From assembly GCA_008921705.1 (NCBI GenBank), contig VFFE01007563.1, positions 1,150,768-1,214,767 on the forward strand: a stretch of DNA of 64,000 nucleotides, read 5' to 3'. Each line of letters starts with the position of its first letter. Position 1 is the first letter of the stretch. A program made the position numbers and the translations under genes. Below are positions 25,071-38,121 of this stretch, in pieces. Source of the DNA: Burhinus oedicnemus. Lineage: Eukaryota; Chordata; Aves; Charadriiformes; Burhinidae. A model generated the notes under the pieces. The model had not been told where the DNA came from and made no database searches. It saw only the letters and a program-made list of their open reading frames with translations.

Positions 25071-25324
25071 TTAATAGTCAATCACACTTATTAGACTGGA
25101 AAAAGAGGATTTTTTAATTATCCCCAAACCAGAATTGCAGAGGTGCAAATTGTTTTAAAATGACTAAATACTTCTCTAAACCTGTTGAAATATCAAAAAA
25201 TGTTTTCCTGGGATTGTGAAAAAATAAACATCTGTGCCTGAAAATGGAAAAATGTACAGAACATTACTAGCACAGAGACCAGTCCAAGACTGGTTTCAGT
25301 GAAAGAAAACCAGTCACTGGATGA

Positions 25325-25435
25325 CCTGAGAAGTTAATGCCGTCAGTTATAGCAAGTCACTTCCCTAAAGCCATATAACATGAGAGGAGATCAGAGAAAG
25401 CTGGGTTCTCAACTGGCTACCTGAGGAGCCCTCCT
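25325..25435 (+). mobile_element. Possible MIR-type SINE relic
   Basis: The stretch CAAGTCACTTCCCTAAAGCC, followed by ATAACATGAGAGGAGATCAG, AGAAAGCTGGGTTCTCAAC and GAGGAGCCCT, follows the order of the MIR core: ACTTGCCCAAGGTCACACAG, then AGTAAG, GCAGAGC, GGGATTCGAACCC, CCAGAGCCC. Identity is low, as expected for a repeat this ancient. The match is from memory and by eye. Confidence 0.35.
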
Positions 25436-28400
25436 GCTAGCAATACTGAAAAAGATATCAAAGATCACCATCTATTACACGTCTCTCACTCTCTTCCAAC
25501 CTGTAAGGGAATGCCTGTGGAGGTACTAGAATAATACTAAGCTGTCATTCCATCTAGAACTGTAGTGAAAATTGAAACCAGTCAAGAATTTGCCACTGAG
25601 ATGGACAATTTACAAAACTACCAGTCTAATTTTGGTAAGGACTTTAAATACATGTTTGTCTTATCTTTGGGTGATGAACCGGTTATCTGAAATAGTTAAT
25701 CATTTTGTGGAAAGGGTACACTTGAATAAGTAGGAAGAGCATATATTATTTAAGCATTAAGGCAGCCACTAAACAGTATAATGAGTACTTGTATTTCACT
25801 AACAGTTTCCACTCTAAGTACTGAAGAGCAATTTGAATCAATAGAGGACTGTTAGGAATATGAAAGTCTTGAAGACTTTGTGCAATACATAAGAACAATT
25901 TACTAGTTTAAGAAAGTGTAATGTTGAGTAAAGATGTAACTGTAAGAAAAGTACTTCTGAGGGATATTCATGGAGAGCACAACTTTTGATTTCTATAATC
26001 AGTTTTTTTCAAAGAGCGGTAATTGTGAAGACCAGTTACAAACAATCAAGATACACTTTTAGTGAATAATATTTAGTCTTACATTCAGAAGTAAGACATT
26101 TTTATCAAAAGCACACAACTGAAAATGTATTTCAAAAGAGGGTAACTGATATCATGGAGTCCATTGTTTAAATTCCAGCTGATTTCAATTATAACCAAAC
26201 AATGCCTGATTTCACCTATCTTGTTAATACTTGTGTCTTCTATAACTCTCTGATGTTCATTTTTCAGCTCTTCCTACACAACTCTCTTTCTTCCCCTCCC
26301 CCCGCAATGTGTTTTCATTTCCCTCCTCTTTTCCTTTTTCACTGGGAAACTTGCAGATCTCTTTAAAACTTGTATTGCCAAGCTCTTCTCAACTCTTATT
26401 CACCTTTTAAGTGTTTTCCTTATACTTCTTCTCGTCTACCTCGAACCTAAGACACCTAGCTCTACATAAAATCATTTATATTAAATATTATTAGAAATAA
26501 TCATGTATGTCTTTTCATTTAGCTGAAATTGTAGTTCGAAGACTGAAAATAGCTAAGACAATAGTGACTTTGAAAAATGAGTTAACAGAACCCAGAAATT
26601 AGAAAAAGTACATCGTACATAAATGCTCAATCCCCATGCTTTTACATTGCATTCTTCTTCCTTCCTTTGAGTTCAACTTCCTAGAGTTAGGTTCTCAATG
26701 GATAATAAGAACATGTCTTCCCTACTGCCATGACAGATTAAGGCAATTTAAATGCTGTCAGTTGCAGTTCCTCCCCCTTCTTCCTCCTGGTATATGTTCT
26801 AACCTGTCCATGTGGACCAAGAGGAAACTATTCCTGTAGGATCAGTTCTTACGCCTGGTGAACTGTATTAGCTCACCATAAAGTGTATGGGTGGGGTACA
26901 GAAGTGTAGGGCTGGGGAACAAAGAGGAGGATCGAATGGCAAAGAGTCTCAGCACAGTTTGTGTTCAGCTGCTCTTATTTGAATGTCCATGCCGTCTAAC
27001 CTTCCACACACAAAAAAGTCCCTCTGACCCATATTTAGAGATGATTTGTGTCCCATCTACTGCCCATCTTGTATTAGAAAATTTACACCAATGTGTGCCT
27101 TTTACATATGTCAGTATGACATTTTCATAACTTTTGAGGGAATAAAGTTGTCGCACTTCAGCTGTAAGATCAAACATGCTCAGGACATAATTTTGGAAGG
27201 TTCACCGTCTGAAATGAATAAGCTCAGCATCACCAGGCCTGCAAGATTTAAATAGGACTTTGCAGCATGCAACAACTTGCTGTAAGACAAGTTCTTCATC
27301 TTGATTGCCAACTACTCATCAGCTACTCTCAAAAATGATTAAAGGAAAAGCATCTCATTTGATTTGCTTTTATGGGAGTTATCACATTGTGGCTATCTCC
27401 CAGAAGGTACAAACTGGCTGAGAAAGAGCACAGTATGTGATTAAGGAAGGTAGGGTTGGATTCCACTGTCTCCATAGGTATTAGCTAGGAGTGAAAAGGT
27501 GCATGTCTCTACTGAGGCAAGGAGTTGCTATTCCTAATAGCATTCCCAATCAAATTAACTCTATCTGAGACTGAATTTTTTTCCCATGAATTTTCCCTAC
27601 AACATCCTCTTTCACACCTATTCTAATCTTCTCTTTGCAAGTGCTTGGAAAGGGAACTTGTCTCCTCAGACATCTGTAAATCATCTTTCAGATAAAAGGA
27701 ACTCTGCAGCAGAGTAAATGTTATTGCAGAAACATGCTATATTGGTATAGTAAGACAGCAATTTTCTTTTTATTGGTTTATTACACTGACGTAGGTATGC
27801 AGATGTCTGAATAACCCCATAACAATTTTTGAACATCCGAATTATATATTAGTTTCATTAGACTGCATGAGAACTGCATTAATTACATCAAAACAAAAAT
27901 GACAATAAGTCTTACAGAATCATCTATTCCACTAACTTACCTTCGCATTTTCAAATTAAGCAATAAATATATTCTTCTCTCAGAACAATAGAAATAAGTG
28001 CTATTTAGCAGAGGAAAGGAATGATAAAGCAGAGTAGTGAAAAGGAAAAATATAATTTCTGTTGATCCTTGTGGAAAACTGCTAAAATTTCAGTTTTGGA
28101 TCAGTTCTCTTTGACCTGCAAACTAAAATCATATATCTTATGAGGATGGATTCTGTCTTGAGATTTATAATAGTTCTGTGTCTGCTCAAGCTCGAAATCC
28201 TGGGTGATTCGGATCCCACTATAGTATGTTGATCCTTATGGGATCAATGAGATGGTCAGAGACGTAATTGTGGAGTACGGATTTCTAAACAAAAGCAGAT
28301 AACTGAATTTTCTTGAACATCAGAAAGTTTGGGAACCCGCCTTTGATCTCATTTTCAACAGATTTTGGTGGTAGACTTCTGCTGACTGGTAACTTTAATA

Positions 28401-29006
28401 ACTACAAATAAGGAAAACATCATAAGCTTTACAAGAAGAGTGCAAACTCATTTCCTGTTTTACATGGACTATTGGAAATGTTGAAAGCAAAACACGTTTG
28501 TTATGAGAGATGAATGAGGTTGGACAACTTCAGGGAGAAACCTACATCAAGGTAATGTAAACTTGATGATCCAGAGGCCAGTCTCCAAACTGTTGATGAA
28601 TTAAAGGTGGGGTATATCAAGACAAAGATTAACTAGACATGAGCTTGTTTCTTTCCTAAAGTGTCTACTACTGGCCATTATCAGAGGCAGGATACTGGTC
28701 CAGGAAGATATTTCATCTGATTCCATAGAGTAGCTCTTCTGTAAAGTGGACAGAAGTTAAATACATAGAGCTTTATTGCTCTCTCATGTTACTAACAATA
28801 AAGAGTATCTTTATTAACACTTGCATGAGAAAAGGCCCAGACCTAAAATTTAACTGCTAATAAGATCTGCTGTACTCTCAATTTGCCTTTGAGATTTTTA
28901 GGACCATATTCTAAAGCAAACGTGACCAGAATACTAAATATAAAAGGTTTCCCTAAATCTATATATCTCCATGTACTAAATAAGACAGTTGATTGATAGC
29001 TGTCAC

Positions 29007-29042
29007 CTTAGGGCTTCTGACCTGCAGTTAGCAAGCCCTGAG
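29007..29042. repeat. Strong 15-bp hairpin (36 nt)
   Basis: Bases 29007-29021 pair with 29027-29042 around a 5-nt loop (CTGCA, 29022-29026). The stem is CTTAGGGCTT plus CTGAC against GTTAG plus AAGCCCTGAG. It has two G-T wobbles and a single bulged C at 29032. It is too short alone for a microRNA precursor, and pairing does not continue into the flanks. It could be an RNA hairpin or a short inverted-repeat relic. Confidence 0.6.
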
Positions 29043-32000
29043 AAAACATAAAAAGTTTCTTTTTTGCACAGTATATTTGTTTCTTTCTTTTTTGGTCCCA
29101 AATTCAGCCAAATGAACCATTAAGTGGAACAGACAGAGCAATGGGGATGATGAACAACGAACTGAAATATGCCTAAGGCAACAAACAGGTTTTTTAATTG
29201 CTTAACTTTTATTTCTCTAATGTCTAGCTCTCTAGGTGATTGTGTGACAAGAGTTTGCACTACACTCTTGATTTTGAATCAGGTATTTGTTGTAATCTTA
29301 CTGATGCATTGAGCCATGATCTTGCAAGCAACATCTTTGATCATCTCACCCTATGCTCTCCTCCTGCCCAAATTTTGATGCAATTTTTCATCATGGGACT
29401 GAAATTTATTAGATGTCTCCCTTCACCAATAATTCAGTTTGTTATTAATTTCTCTGACAAAAGCACTTTGTACAAATATAAGCAACAGAACAGACAGTAA
29501 AAAAAAAAAAATAGAAGTTTAGAAAGCTAATGACTCTCAATGTCTTCATCTTAGAACAGATCAGAAAAAAACTTCTGGTGAGGGATAAGACAGAGGGCAG
29601 AAGTTAAACTCATGCACTGAAGGAAATGCAGGTGACCTGCAGTGACTTGTTCTGGCCCTGTAGATTAATGTTGCTTGTCCTCTGGTAGCGTTTGTATCAA
29701 CACAGCAAAGACGGTGGAGTGAATGCCATTATTCCTCCCCTTGTCTGAAACTGCTGTGGAGAACAACTGCCACCACCAGCTTTGGGAAACACAGTAGATA
29801 TAAGTGAGGGCAACTGGCAGTTAACTCTTCAGACAGGACCCTGGTGAAGGCTGTGGACAAGTCCTGTGCAGAGTTCATAGTTGCACAAAAAAGAATCCTC
29901 ATATTTTTTCTGTCTTCTTATTTTGCCTCTTTTATTTGTCATGGAGTGCATGACCAAAAGGCAACACACACTTCCCTTGTTTTACAAGGGTCACATTTTA
30001 AGACTTTTTTTGGTGCATGTTGTGTGTTTGCTCCTCTCATTACTTCAACTATTTTCTTTTCTTGTCTTGACCGATTATCTCAAAAAAATGCTCACATATT
30101 GGAATGAATGACACTTCACTTAGACCTGTTGCTTCCCTGTCCTGCTTTGTGTAATGAATTTGTGTTTAGAAATTCACAGAGAGCAGGGGAAGATATTTTT
30201 GGTTACTGTTCATGTGATAAAAACTTCCAGTTTTATTGTGAATTCTTATCATAACCTAGGAAGCATTTGAAAATAGTAGAAGTACCGAAACGCTGAGTAA
30301 CTGAAGACTGGGAAGGTTATATAGTCTCAATTTGTCACAGGCAGTAAAATCCCTTGAGCTAACTATATCTTATATTTTGCTGGAAGGAACTATAACTAAA
30401 CATTTACAACACCAGTCCTGCTCATATATACTATTTGTACAGGGCTGTCAGACAACTGTTTTTTGTTGGGCTGCTTCCCCTTTCTCAAAATTTACTTACT
30501 TATCAACCCTTTGCCTGGTGAAAAATGACATTTGTGGATCAGAACCTAATAGGTTTTTGGATACATCAAGCTAACACATAAAATTCATATGCCACTATCC
30601 TATGCCAATATTCTGTTTAGGTCTGTTGCCCATTTCACTTTAGATACCTTAAGTTTTATGCATCCCTCTTGTAACCTTTTCTGAAGCTGGTATGTTCAAA
30701 ATTCAGTAGTTCTGTCTCAGGAACTTTTCTTGATTAAATAAATTAGCTCAGTGATCAAGCTCCTGCCTCGTGTTAAAACTCAGGTTGCCAGCAATTATTC
30801 CTCCTGACAAAGAAAAGTTTATTTATCAATGTCTGCTTGTTACACCGTTCAAATAAATCTGTTTCTAAGTGAAGTGCCTGATTTACTGCCCAAGACTATC
30901 TGCAAAACATGACCATTCAACCCAATCTCAGATTTACACCTCAGTTCAAAATATACTCAAGTGGGTGATGTTGCCTCTAGCCCTGACTGATAATGAACTG
31001 ATCTGTGATTTGACATTAAACTCAATTATTGGAAAAGGAAAAAAAATGTCACCTTTCACATACATTAGCAAAATTGTCACTGTATTTTATCTTCTATTAC
31101 ATCAAAGAGACTTCAGGATTGCTTTTCTCGGGTTTTATTGTTAAAACATTTTAATTAAAAAAAGTCTGCAATTTATTTTCTGAATTCTTGATGGAAACCA
31201 GGCGCAAAAGCTCAGATTTGCATATGAAAGCAACAACTCTATGATATCTAGCTGTCAGCATTTTTTCAAAAGGGATGTAAACCTGCCAAAGACTCTTTAA
31301 TGTTGTAGCACATACTAGGGTCTTACTTCAGACTAAACTGTATAAAAAGAAAACATAGCTTACTCTGTCCTAGTTCCCTTCCAAGAACTTAAGATAAAAC
31401 TTGTTCAGTTTAGCTTTTTTTGACTTGAATGTAGCAATACTTCAAGTCCTCAAGGTAAGCAGTATAAATGCAATTGATGTGTTTCACCATATTTAAATGG
31501 TTTTTTGCTTTCATTTTGCACCAAAGTACATGTGACTGTAAAGAATCCTCATGTCTCATCCCTCTAGGTATATGCCTCATCCATGTAGGCACATTTGGCC
31601 ATATCATCATCATTGACTTACATGGAAGTATGGCAACTCACATTAGCTCAATATCCATTCATCAGTGTTCATCTGCACTGCATGTGTACGAAGATTGCTG
31701 CTGTTGGAGTACACATTGATGACCTTCCTTTTTTTTTTGCATAAAATTTTAAATCTGCTTTCTGTTCACTATATCCTAGGCAGCTGAATGCTACTCACAG
31801 GAATTTATTTTTTTTCCTTAATGCAGCTTTTTGCTAATACTGACATATATCCATAAGGACAGCACTCCTGCATTCAAATTTCTTTTCCAATGTTGTAATT
31901 GAATAAAAGTGTGCATGGGTTCTTTTCTAGAGCTAATAGCTGCAGATATGCAGTCAATTCCCCTTTCTTCCAGTGTGTTTTTGTCCTCTCCATCTAGTTG

Positions 32001-33425
32001 CTTCTGACATTTGCTGAATGTTGCATGCCAGTAACCACTCACTGACCCTGCTCTACCTGAGTACCAAATCACAGGAGCCGGGCCAGATGCCTCTCCCTTT
32101 CTCCTGCTTGAAGAAAGAAAAATGAAATGGACACCTCTTCCTTGCTGAAGTGCTGATCATATGTATAATAATACTTAAATGAGTAAGTAAATAAAAAGCA
32201 TAATTCAAACATTAAGTGTTATCAGCTTTGACTGTTTTTAAAAGTGCTTTTTTAACAGTCATTCTCGTTAGAATGTTATCTTTCTGAGCAATAGCAATTT
32301 TAACTTTTCTGAAACCATCTAGGGAGCAAAAGACTCTAGGATGCTGAAAAACATATCAGCCAACAGAATAACTTTCATTTAATTATTTTGAGGTCAGAAC
32401 TTTCACTTACCTTCCCACTATATTAATTTCTTTTGTCTTTTTCCTTGGACATTTTTCAAGGTCAACAATGTGTTGACTATTTTAAGTTAACTGGTAACAG
32501 ATGTACTCTATTGAGTATATCTTACTTCCCCTCCTGAAATTTAAAAACTCAAACCAGCTCTAACACTTCTAAATATAATACCCATTTTATAGCTCCTAAT
32601 TTGCTGTGTTTCACAACAGGGTAGTTTTTTCATTAATTCTTTGCCTCAAGCCATTCTTCAACTATAATTCTGTTTTACTTAACAGTGTTTAAAAGACTCC
32701 CTCAGCATTGGCACAGACTTTACACAAACTGAGTCTCAGCTATTTCAAATCCAGATTCCTTTTTAATGTTGATTACGCTTTTTTTCATTAGTAATTGTTT
32801 ATTTTTGATGTCTGAAATTCACTAATTCTGAATATCAACCTGTTCAACTTTCACCATGGATAATTCACTCCTTTACATAAGAATATCTTTCATGGGAAAG
32901 ATGCATGCAGGAATGCCATAACTTCAGTGTAACAGGGGAAACTCCAGAGTGAGAAGGTAGATCTACTAGGTCTCAGGGAATCCGAGGAAAGAAGACACAG
33001 AAATATTAAAAAGCACATTTACCACAGTGCCTGTAACAGAAACCCCTGATGTCATTTTTAGGTACTACACTAATATGCACCAACAAGCTCTCCAGTCTGA
33101 GTGAGAGTAGTGTGTGTGACTTCTGGCACAGCCACAGTAAAAGAAACCACTCAAAGCCTGTCCTTTCATGTCAAAAGAGACATTCCTATTGATTTCAGAG
33201 AGAGATGAGTCAAACCTAACAAGGAGAAATGTAAATTTCTAATGAGGAAAAATAATTTTGGAATATTATTGCAGAAGTCACCATGTTGTCTCAGATATCA
33301 GTGTGAGTACAAGGTTTCATTGCTCAAATACCAAATTATTGCATCTCTCTCAATAGATTTGTAATAGGAATCTGGCCTTTTATGAGCATAATCAAAATTT
33401 GACTTGAGATGTCTCCTATGATAAC

Positions 33426-33446
33426 AGAGAGAGTTTTTCTCTCTCT
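33426..33446. repeat. Small AG/CT hairpin
   Basis: AGAGAGAG (33426-33433), a T5 loop, and CTCTCTCT (33439-33446) form a perfect 8-bp stem. It is probably of simple-repeat origin. Confidence 0.7.
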
Positions 33447-34062
33447 TTTACAAGCACGCTAATTAACTTGCAATGCTAAGCTTTGCTTGGCACCCTCATC
33501 TTTCTCCAAAAATTAGGCCCAAGCACTTAAGTAGGTACTCTCCTTAAGTATGATCTGCTGTAAGAACACTTATGTCCTTCTGTCTAGCTTATTTTTATCT
33601 GCATAATTGAAAGATCTCTGCATGACTGCCTACTAGGACTTCCAGCTAAACTTCATAACTCAGTCTACTGTGTTTTGTACTTCTTCTAAGCTGATACAGT
33701 TAAGTAAAAAGGAAAGCCATGAATCAAATGAATCAGGTCCCACACCTGTTTTCAGTTATTCCGTATGAATAAAGAGTGGTTAATGTTCAGATGAATATAG
33801 ATAAAACACGTTCCACTTTTATGTATTTGTTTACATTTATCTTACATAACAAAAAGTCTCAGTGGCTTCTGCTTGTTTGCTCATCTTTACAGTAACAAAT
33901 CTGTAATGCTACAAAAGTGCTCTGAATTATATCAGATGAGGAAGAGCCACCTTTCACAAGTTGTTTCCACAAGTGTTGTCTCTGATATTAGATACTGCTC
34001 TCAAGCAGAGAGAAAAAAAACATGACTAACTAAATGCTAAGTAACCTGGAAAAAAATTTGTA

Positions 34063-34378
34063 GAATCGTAGAATCACGGAATATTTTGGGTTGGAAGGGA
34101 CCTTTAAAGGTCATCTAGTCCAAACCCCCTGCAATGATCAGGGACATCTTCAACTTGATCAGGTTGCTCAGAGACCCGTCCAACCTGACCTTGAATGTTT
34201 CCAGGGATGGGGCATCCACCACCTCTCTGGGCAACCTGTTCCAGTGTTTCACCACTCTTATTGTAAAAGATTTCTTCCTTATAGCTAGTCTAAATCTACC
34301 GCCTTTAGTTTAAAACCATTACTCCTTGTCCAATTGCAACAAGCCCTGCTAAAAAGTTTGTTTCCGTCTTTCTTATAA
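34063..34378 (-). mobile_element. CR1 LINE, 5'-truncated 3' end
   Basis: The left end carries octamers (GAATCGTA, GAATCACG, GAATATTT). The canonical block TTGGGTTGGAAGGGACCTTT follows, and the family sequence runs on to TTTCTTATAAG near 34378, where similarity stops. The orientation is minus, with the 3' end at the left. It covers the 3' untranslated region and the last codons of ORF2, including the region matching CACCTCTCTGGGCAACCTG. No catalytic residues remain. Its 3' end belongs to the same broad type as the copy at 58956. Confidence 0.92.
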
Positions 34379-35793
34379 GAAAGCTGAGTTTCTCAATTCT
34401 TGGTCTGACGTATTCTTGTAGGAAAGAAAGATAATGTTGTCTCAGTCTTTGGGACAAGCAAGCAACACTGGAAGTGAAAACCAGTGACCAGTGACAATGC
34501 AGTGACTGCATGAGCCACGCAATTGGTGTTTAAGGAAATTATACTTAGCCTGTTAGATTTTGCCTGTGTTGTCAAAGTTACTCAGTCTATCAGCCACCCC
34601 AGTGCTTGACTGTAGCTGACAAGGGCTCATATGCTGTTACTTTTGATATAACTTTGTTCACAAAACCACCAAGCTTTCCTGCTTCAGTTGAATGTTTATT
34701 GTTTTCCAAAGATGCTTACAAAAACCCTAGCCCTTAGCTGGTTCGGTATCAGAGTCCAGTGGAATATAAACTCACCTTCTGGTTTGCCCTGTCATTATCA
34801 GATGAGGAGTACACACAGACACATCTCAAATGCACTGTGGCCTCAGTACCCTAAAGCATTGGTCTACAGAGCACTAATTATGACCTCATCTTTGGTCTTC
34901 TTCCACCAAAAGAGCACTGATTTGTTGAGTTTTCCCAAGACAAATTATTATACTGAACAAGACATCTGCTACTGCACAACACATACCTCTCCTTAATAAG
35001 CTCTAATAAATTGTAATCAACAGCTACAATGAGTAAGGTGACAGAAACATTGTCGTATCTGTGTCTGCCAGGTACTGATCCAAACTGAACCACAACAAGT
35101 GTCTGTCAAAAACTGATGTCACTGATACTAAAATTATTCTTCTTGTGATTGGAATGTAAGTGCTCATGATAAAATAATTTCCTTAATAATAGATTAAATA
35201 GTAAGTAGCAACGGAAGTTGACTCCTCCTAAGAGCCTGATATAGCTGCACCTGACATGAGTGGAAGGAGCCACTGGCTTTTGGGGAATCTGGACCTAGCT
35301 CTGAGATGACTCAGTTCTTGATTCTCCACTGTGATGGGAACTATCAGCAGTAGCTGAAAATAAAATGGTTACTTGGAAATACTCAGAAATGGGAGGACAA
35401 AGTAAGAAGGAGAAAGAGAGAGGATGATGAAAGCAATGTCACAGCCCATCTTATAAGTCCATAAAGGAAATTAAGAATGGGTTAAGACAGCAACCTACAG
35501 GTATTCAAAAAGCAAAATGACTGCCTTCAACACTTCCCTAGGTGAGATTGCATCTAGGCGTACACTGGTGGCTAATCTGGGATATCTTCTGTACCTTGCC
35601 CTTTTAATCACATGCAGGAATGAAACAAAGATACAAAATATTGTCATTTTCAAACCCACTAAAAAGCTGAGTTTGGGGAAAGAAATAACAACTGCACAAA
35701 AATGTGGCAAATAAACTGAGAACTTTTCCCAGTAAAATACATTTTACTAAGTGTATATTTGATCTCTGTGGAATAACAATATTTGTCCCTTTT

Positions 35794-35827
35794 GGGGGAT
35801 TTTTTTGGGGGGAGGGGCGGGGGGGGG
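35794..35827 (+). other. G-quadruplex-forming sequence
   Basis: Five G (35794-35798), an 8-base AT spacer, then G6, A, G4, C, G9 up to 35827. This meets the usual pattern of four runs of three or more G with short loops, with single-base loops in its right half. It stands out strongly against the AT-rich background. Confidence 0.85.
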
Positions 35828-38073
35828 CAATCGGACGGTCATTTTTTAAGGCATTTTGTTACTTCCTTTACTATAGTTGCAATAGTAATTCACAAGCCAG
35901 GGATAGCTTGTATAATGTCACATTTCTTTTAATTAGTAGCCCATAGTACTTGCTGAAAGGAGAGGAATGCGATATGGATGACTCATACCATGTTCAAATG
36001 CACATGCAACCATGTTTGATAAGCACGAAAAAAGCTTAGTACATTTGACAGTGTTATAGTTTAGCATTGCCTACATCATTTATTTTTCAGGTACTATACA
36101 ACTCCCTGTTTTCAGAGTCCGTGTTCTTGATTATTAAAATGTATGCTGTAATCAAAGCCTGTGGTAAATTATGGGAGATCCAGAGGAGAATTTAAGATTG
36201 AGTAACTGAAGCACATTCCTTGCAGATATTACAGAATTTGCAGAAAGGAATAGCATATTAGTCCAGGCTGCTGTCAATATGTGATTGTTCTCTACAGTAT
36301 ATTTTCCAATGCTTTCTGTTTTGTGAATTATAAATTTTCCTAGAGATGGAGCTTTTTTCCACCATTTCCCAAGGAACATTATTTCACATTTGAATAGTGC
36401 TTACTGTCAAGTTTGCATTTTTTTGTTCTGTTAAATTGTTAAAATGCATATTTGCACACCTTTATTTATCTGTTTAGCAGACCATAACAGCAATAGTATA
36501 TCAACATGCATTTTAAGTAACAATATCAGAAATGTTGTATATTCATTTTCTAAACTTAAAAACAGTATGTGAATTACTTGGTTTACAGCACTGAAGTATC
36601 TCTGCTCTGCCTCTGTTTGTACTCAAAAAATACTCAATAAAAATAAGGCATCATTTGAACTTGTTCTGACCTTACCTAGGCATTGGTCATCTCCGAAATT
36701 TCATATTCCTTCTCAAGAATAAATAGTTACTAAGTTATTGCAGGATTTCTGTCTTAGTTTGTGGCAAAGTTATCTGATTTTTAAGAAACAGAGGGAGTGA
36801 GTGTTATGTCAGTTTCAATAAATCAAAAATGTAGCATTTTGTGGAATTAATATTCATAGTACTATTTTTCAGACATTAATTATTTTTATTGTTAATGTCA
36901 AATGTCTAACATTGCAATTTGTAGTGATATAGGTGACAATAGAAATACAAGGTGAGGAGGGAACATTAAACATGATTTCTCAAGTTTGTGGTTGGGTGGG
37001 TTTTTTTGCAGTAAATGGTTACTACCTCTCATATTTTCAATCAGATGATCTGTATTTCTTAGAGGATTCTTACCAGGGAGGAGTTTTGATGACAGCAGAA
37101 GAAGTAGGAGACTTGATTTTGTTCCACGTGACTTCTCATTTTCCCTTTGGGAGGATATAAAATAGCAGACAAAACGCAATGTCTTCAAATTACAACCACA
37201 CTTCTTTTCAGAGGGAGGATGTGGAATTCTTAAGGTTTACTGTATCAATAAGAGGAATTTCCATGTGTTTTAAATGAGTCTTTACAGGTCTTTTTTTCAG
37301 CTGTCATGTTTGTCTGTATAATTAGAATTCTTCTTCTTGTAACAGCTGAAAGTCCATAGTTAAGCCCATGAACTTTTGACAATGTGGAGACATTTCAGGA
37401 ATTTGCCATTTAAATCCTACTCTTAACTGTATCATAGCTTTTGCATTCACCTGTGCTATTCCTGGACATACTTGCTGCTCAGGGCTAGGTAGGACATTCA
37501 GTGCAAAAACTGAAACTCTTGTGTTTTCATTGTGCCTTCCCAACTTTGTCATGAAAATAGACACTGAATACTAAAAGAAAAATAAAAAAACCACAAATAT
37601 GAGAAAACTTGTCTAGGGGTGGTTTCCTCTCTATGGAGGGATGGATACGCATAATCTATTTTCTATGGGTTTCTAATATTTATCATAGAAAATAATAACT
37701 ATATTCTCACTGATAAACTTGATTTAACATAGAAAAGTATGTTCAAAGAGCGCAAGTTTCTGCCATTGGGGATACTGGCCAATATGGACAGAAACAAGGA
37801 TCTTTCATATCTATCAGTTCTAAGCTGACAAGTTCTCCAGAGCAAACTCTCACTGCGGATTGAGAGGCTGAAACATCTTGCATGAGTGAGCTGGTGCACA
37901 GAACACTGCTGGGCTCATACTGCAAAGAAGAAATCCAGAGAAAAATAAAATCTTTAAAAATCCCATAAAGTAATCTACTGGTAAGAATGGTTTAAAGCCT
38001 TAGTTCTGTTTCTGCCAGCCAGTATGCTGCGCTGAGTTTCTTACTTAGTTTCACAATTTGTAACACGCTTGTT

Positions 38074-38121
38074 ATCAAATACACAAAATCAATACACAAA
38101 AGAGTTTATCAATACACAAAA
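38074..38121. repeat. Three-copy short repeat (ATCAATACACAAAA)
   Basis: One imperfect copy (38074-38087, with an extra A) and two exact copies (38088-38101 and 38108-38121), the last set off by 6 bases. A minor slippage repeat. Confidence 0.85.

Larger units (their letters stand above)
25071..34062. other. Unique AT-rich DNA, no gene seen
   Basis: No exon or intact transposon recognised over 9 kb. It holds a possible MIR relic (25325-25435), a strong hairpin (29007-29042), an A-run near 29500-29512 and a small purine/pyrimidine hairpin (33426-33446). The longest open frames (91 codons at 30869-31144; 87 codons at 29844-30107) have no identifiable domain. Confidence 0.6.

Noticed and set aside
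34305..34575. Minus-strand frames of 60-68 codons at the edge of the CR1 tail
   Set aside because: They start in unique sequence and run into LINE 3' sequence without matching the family frame.
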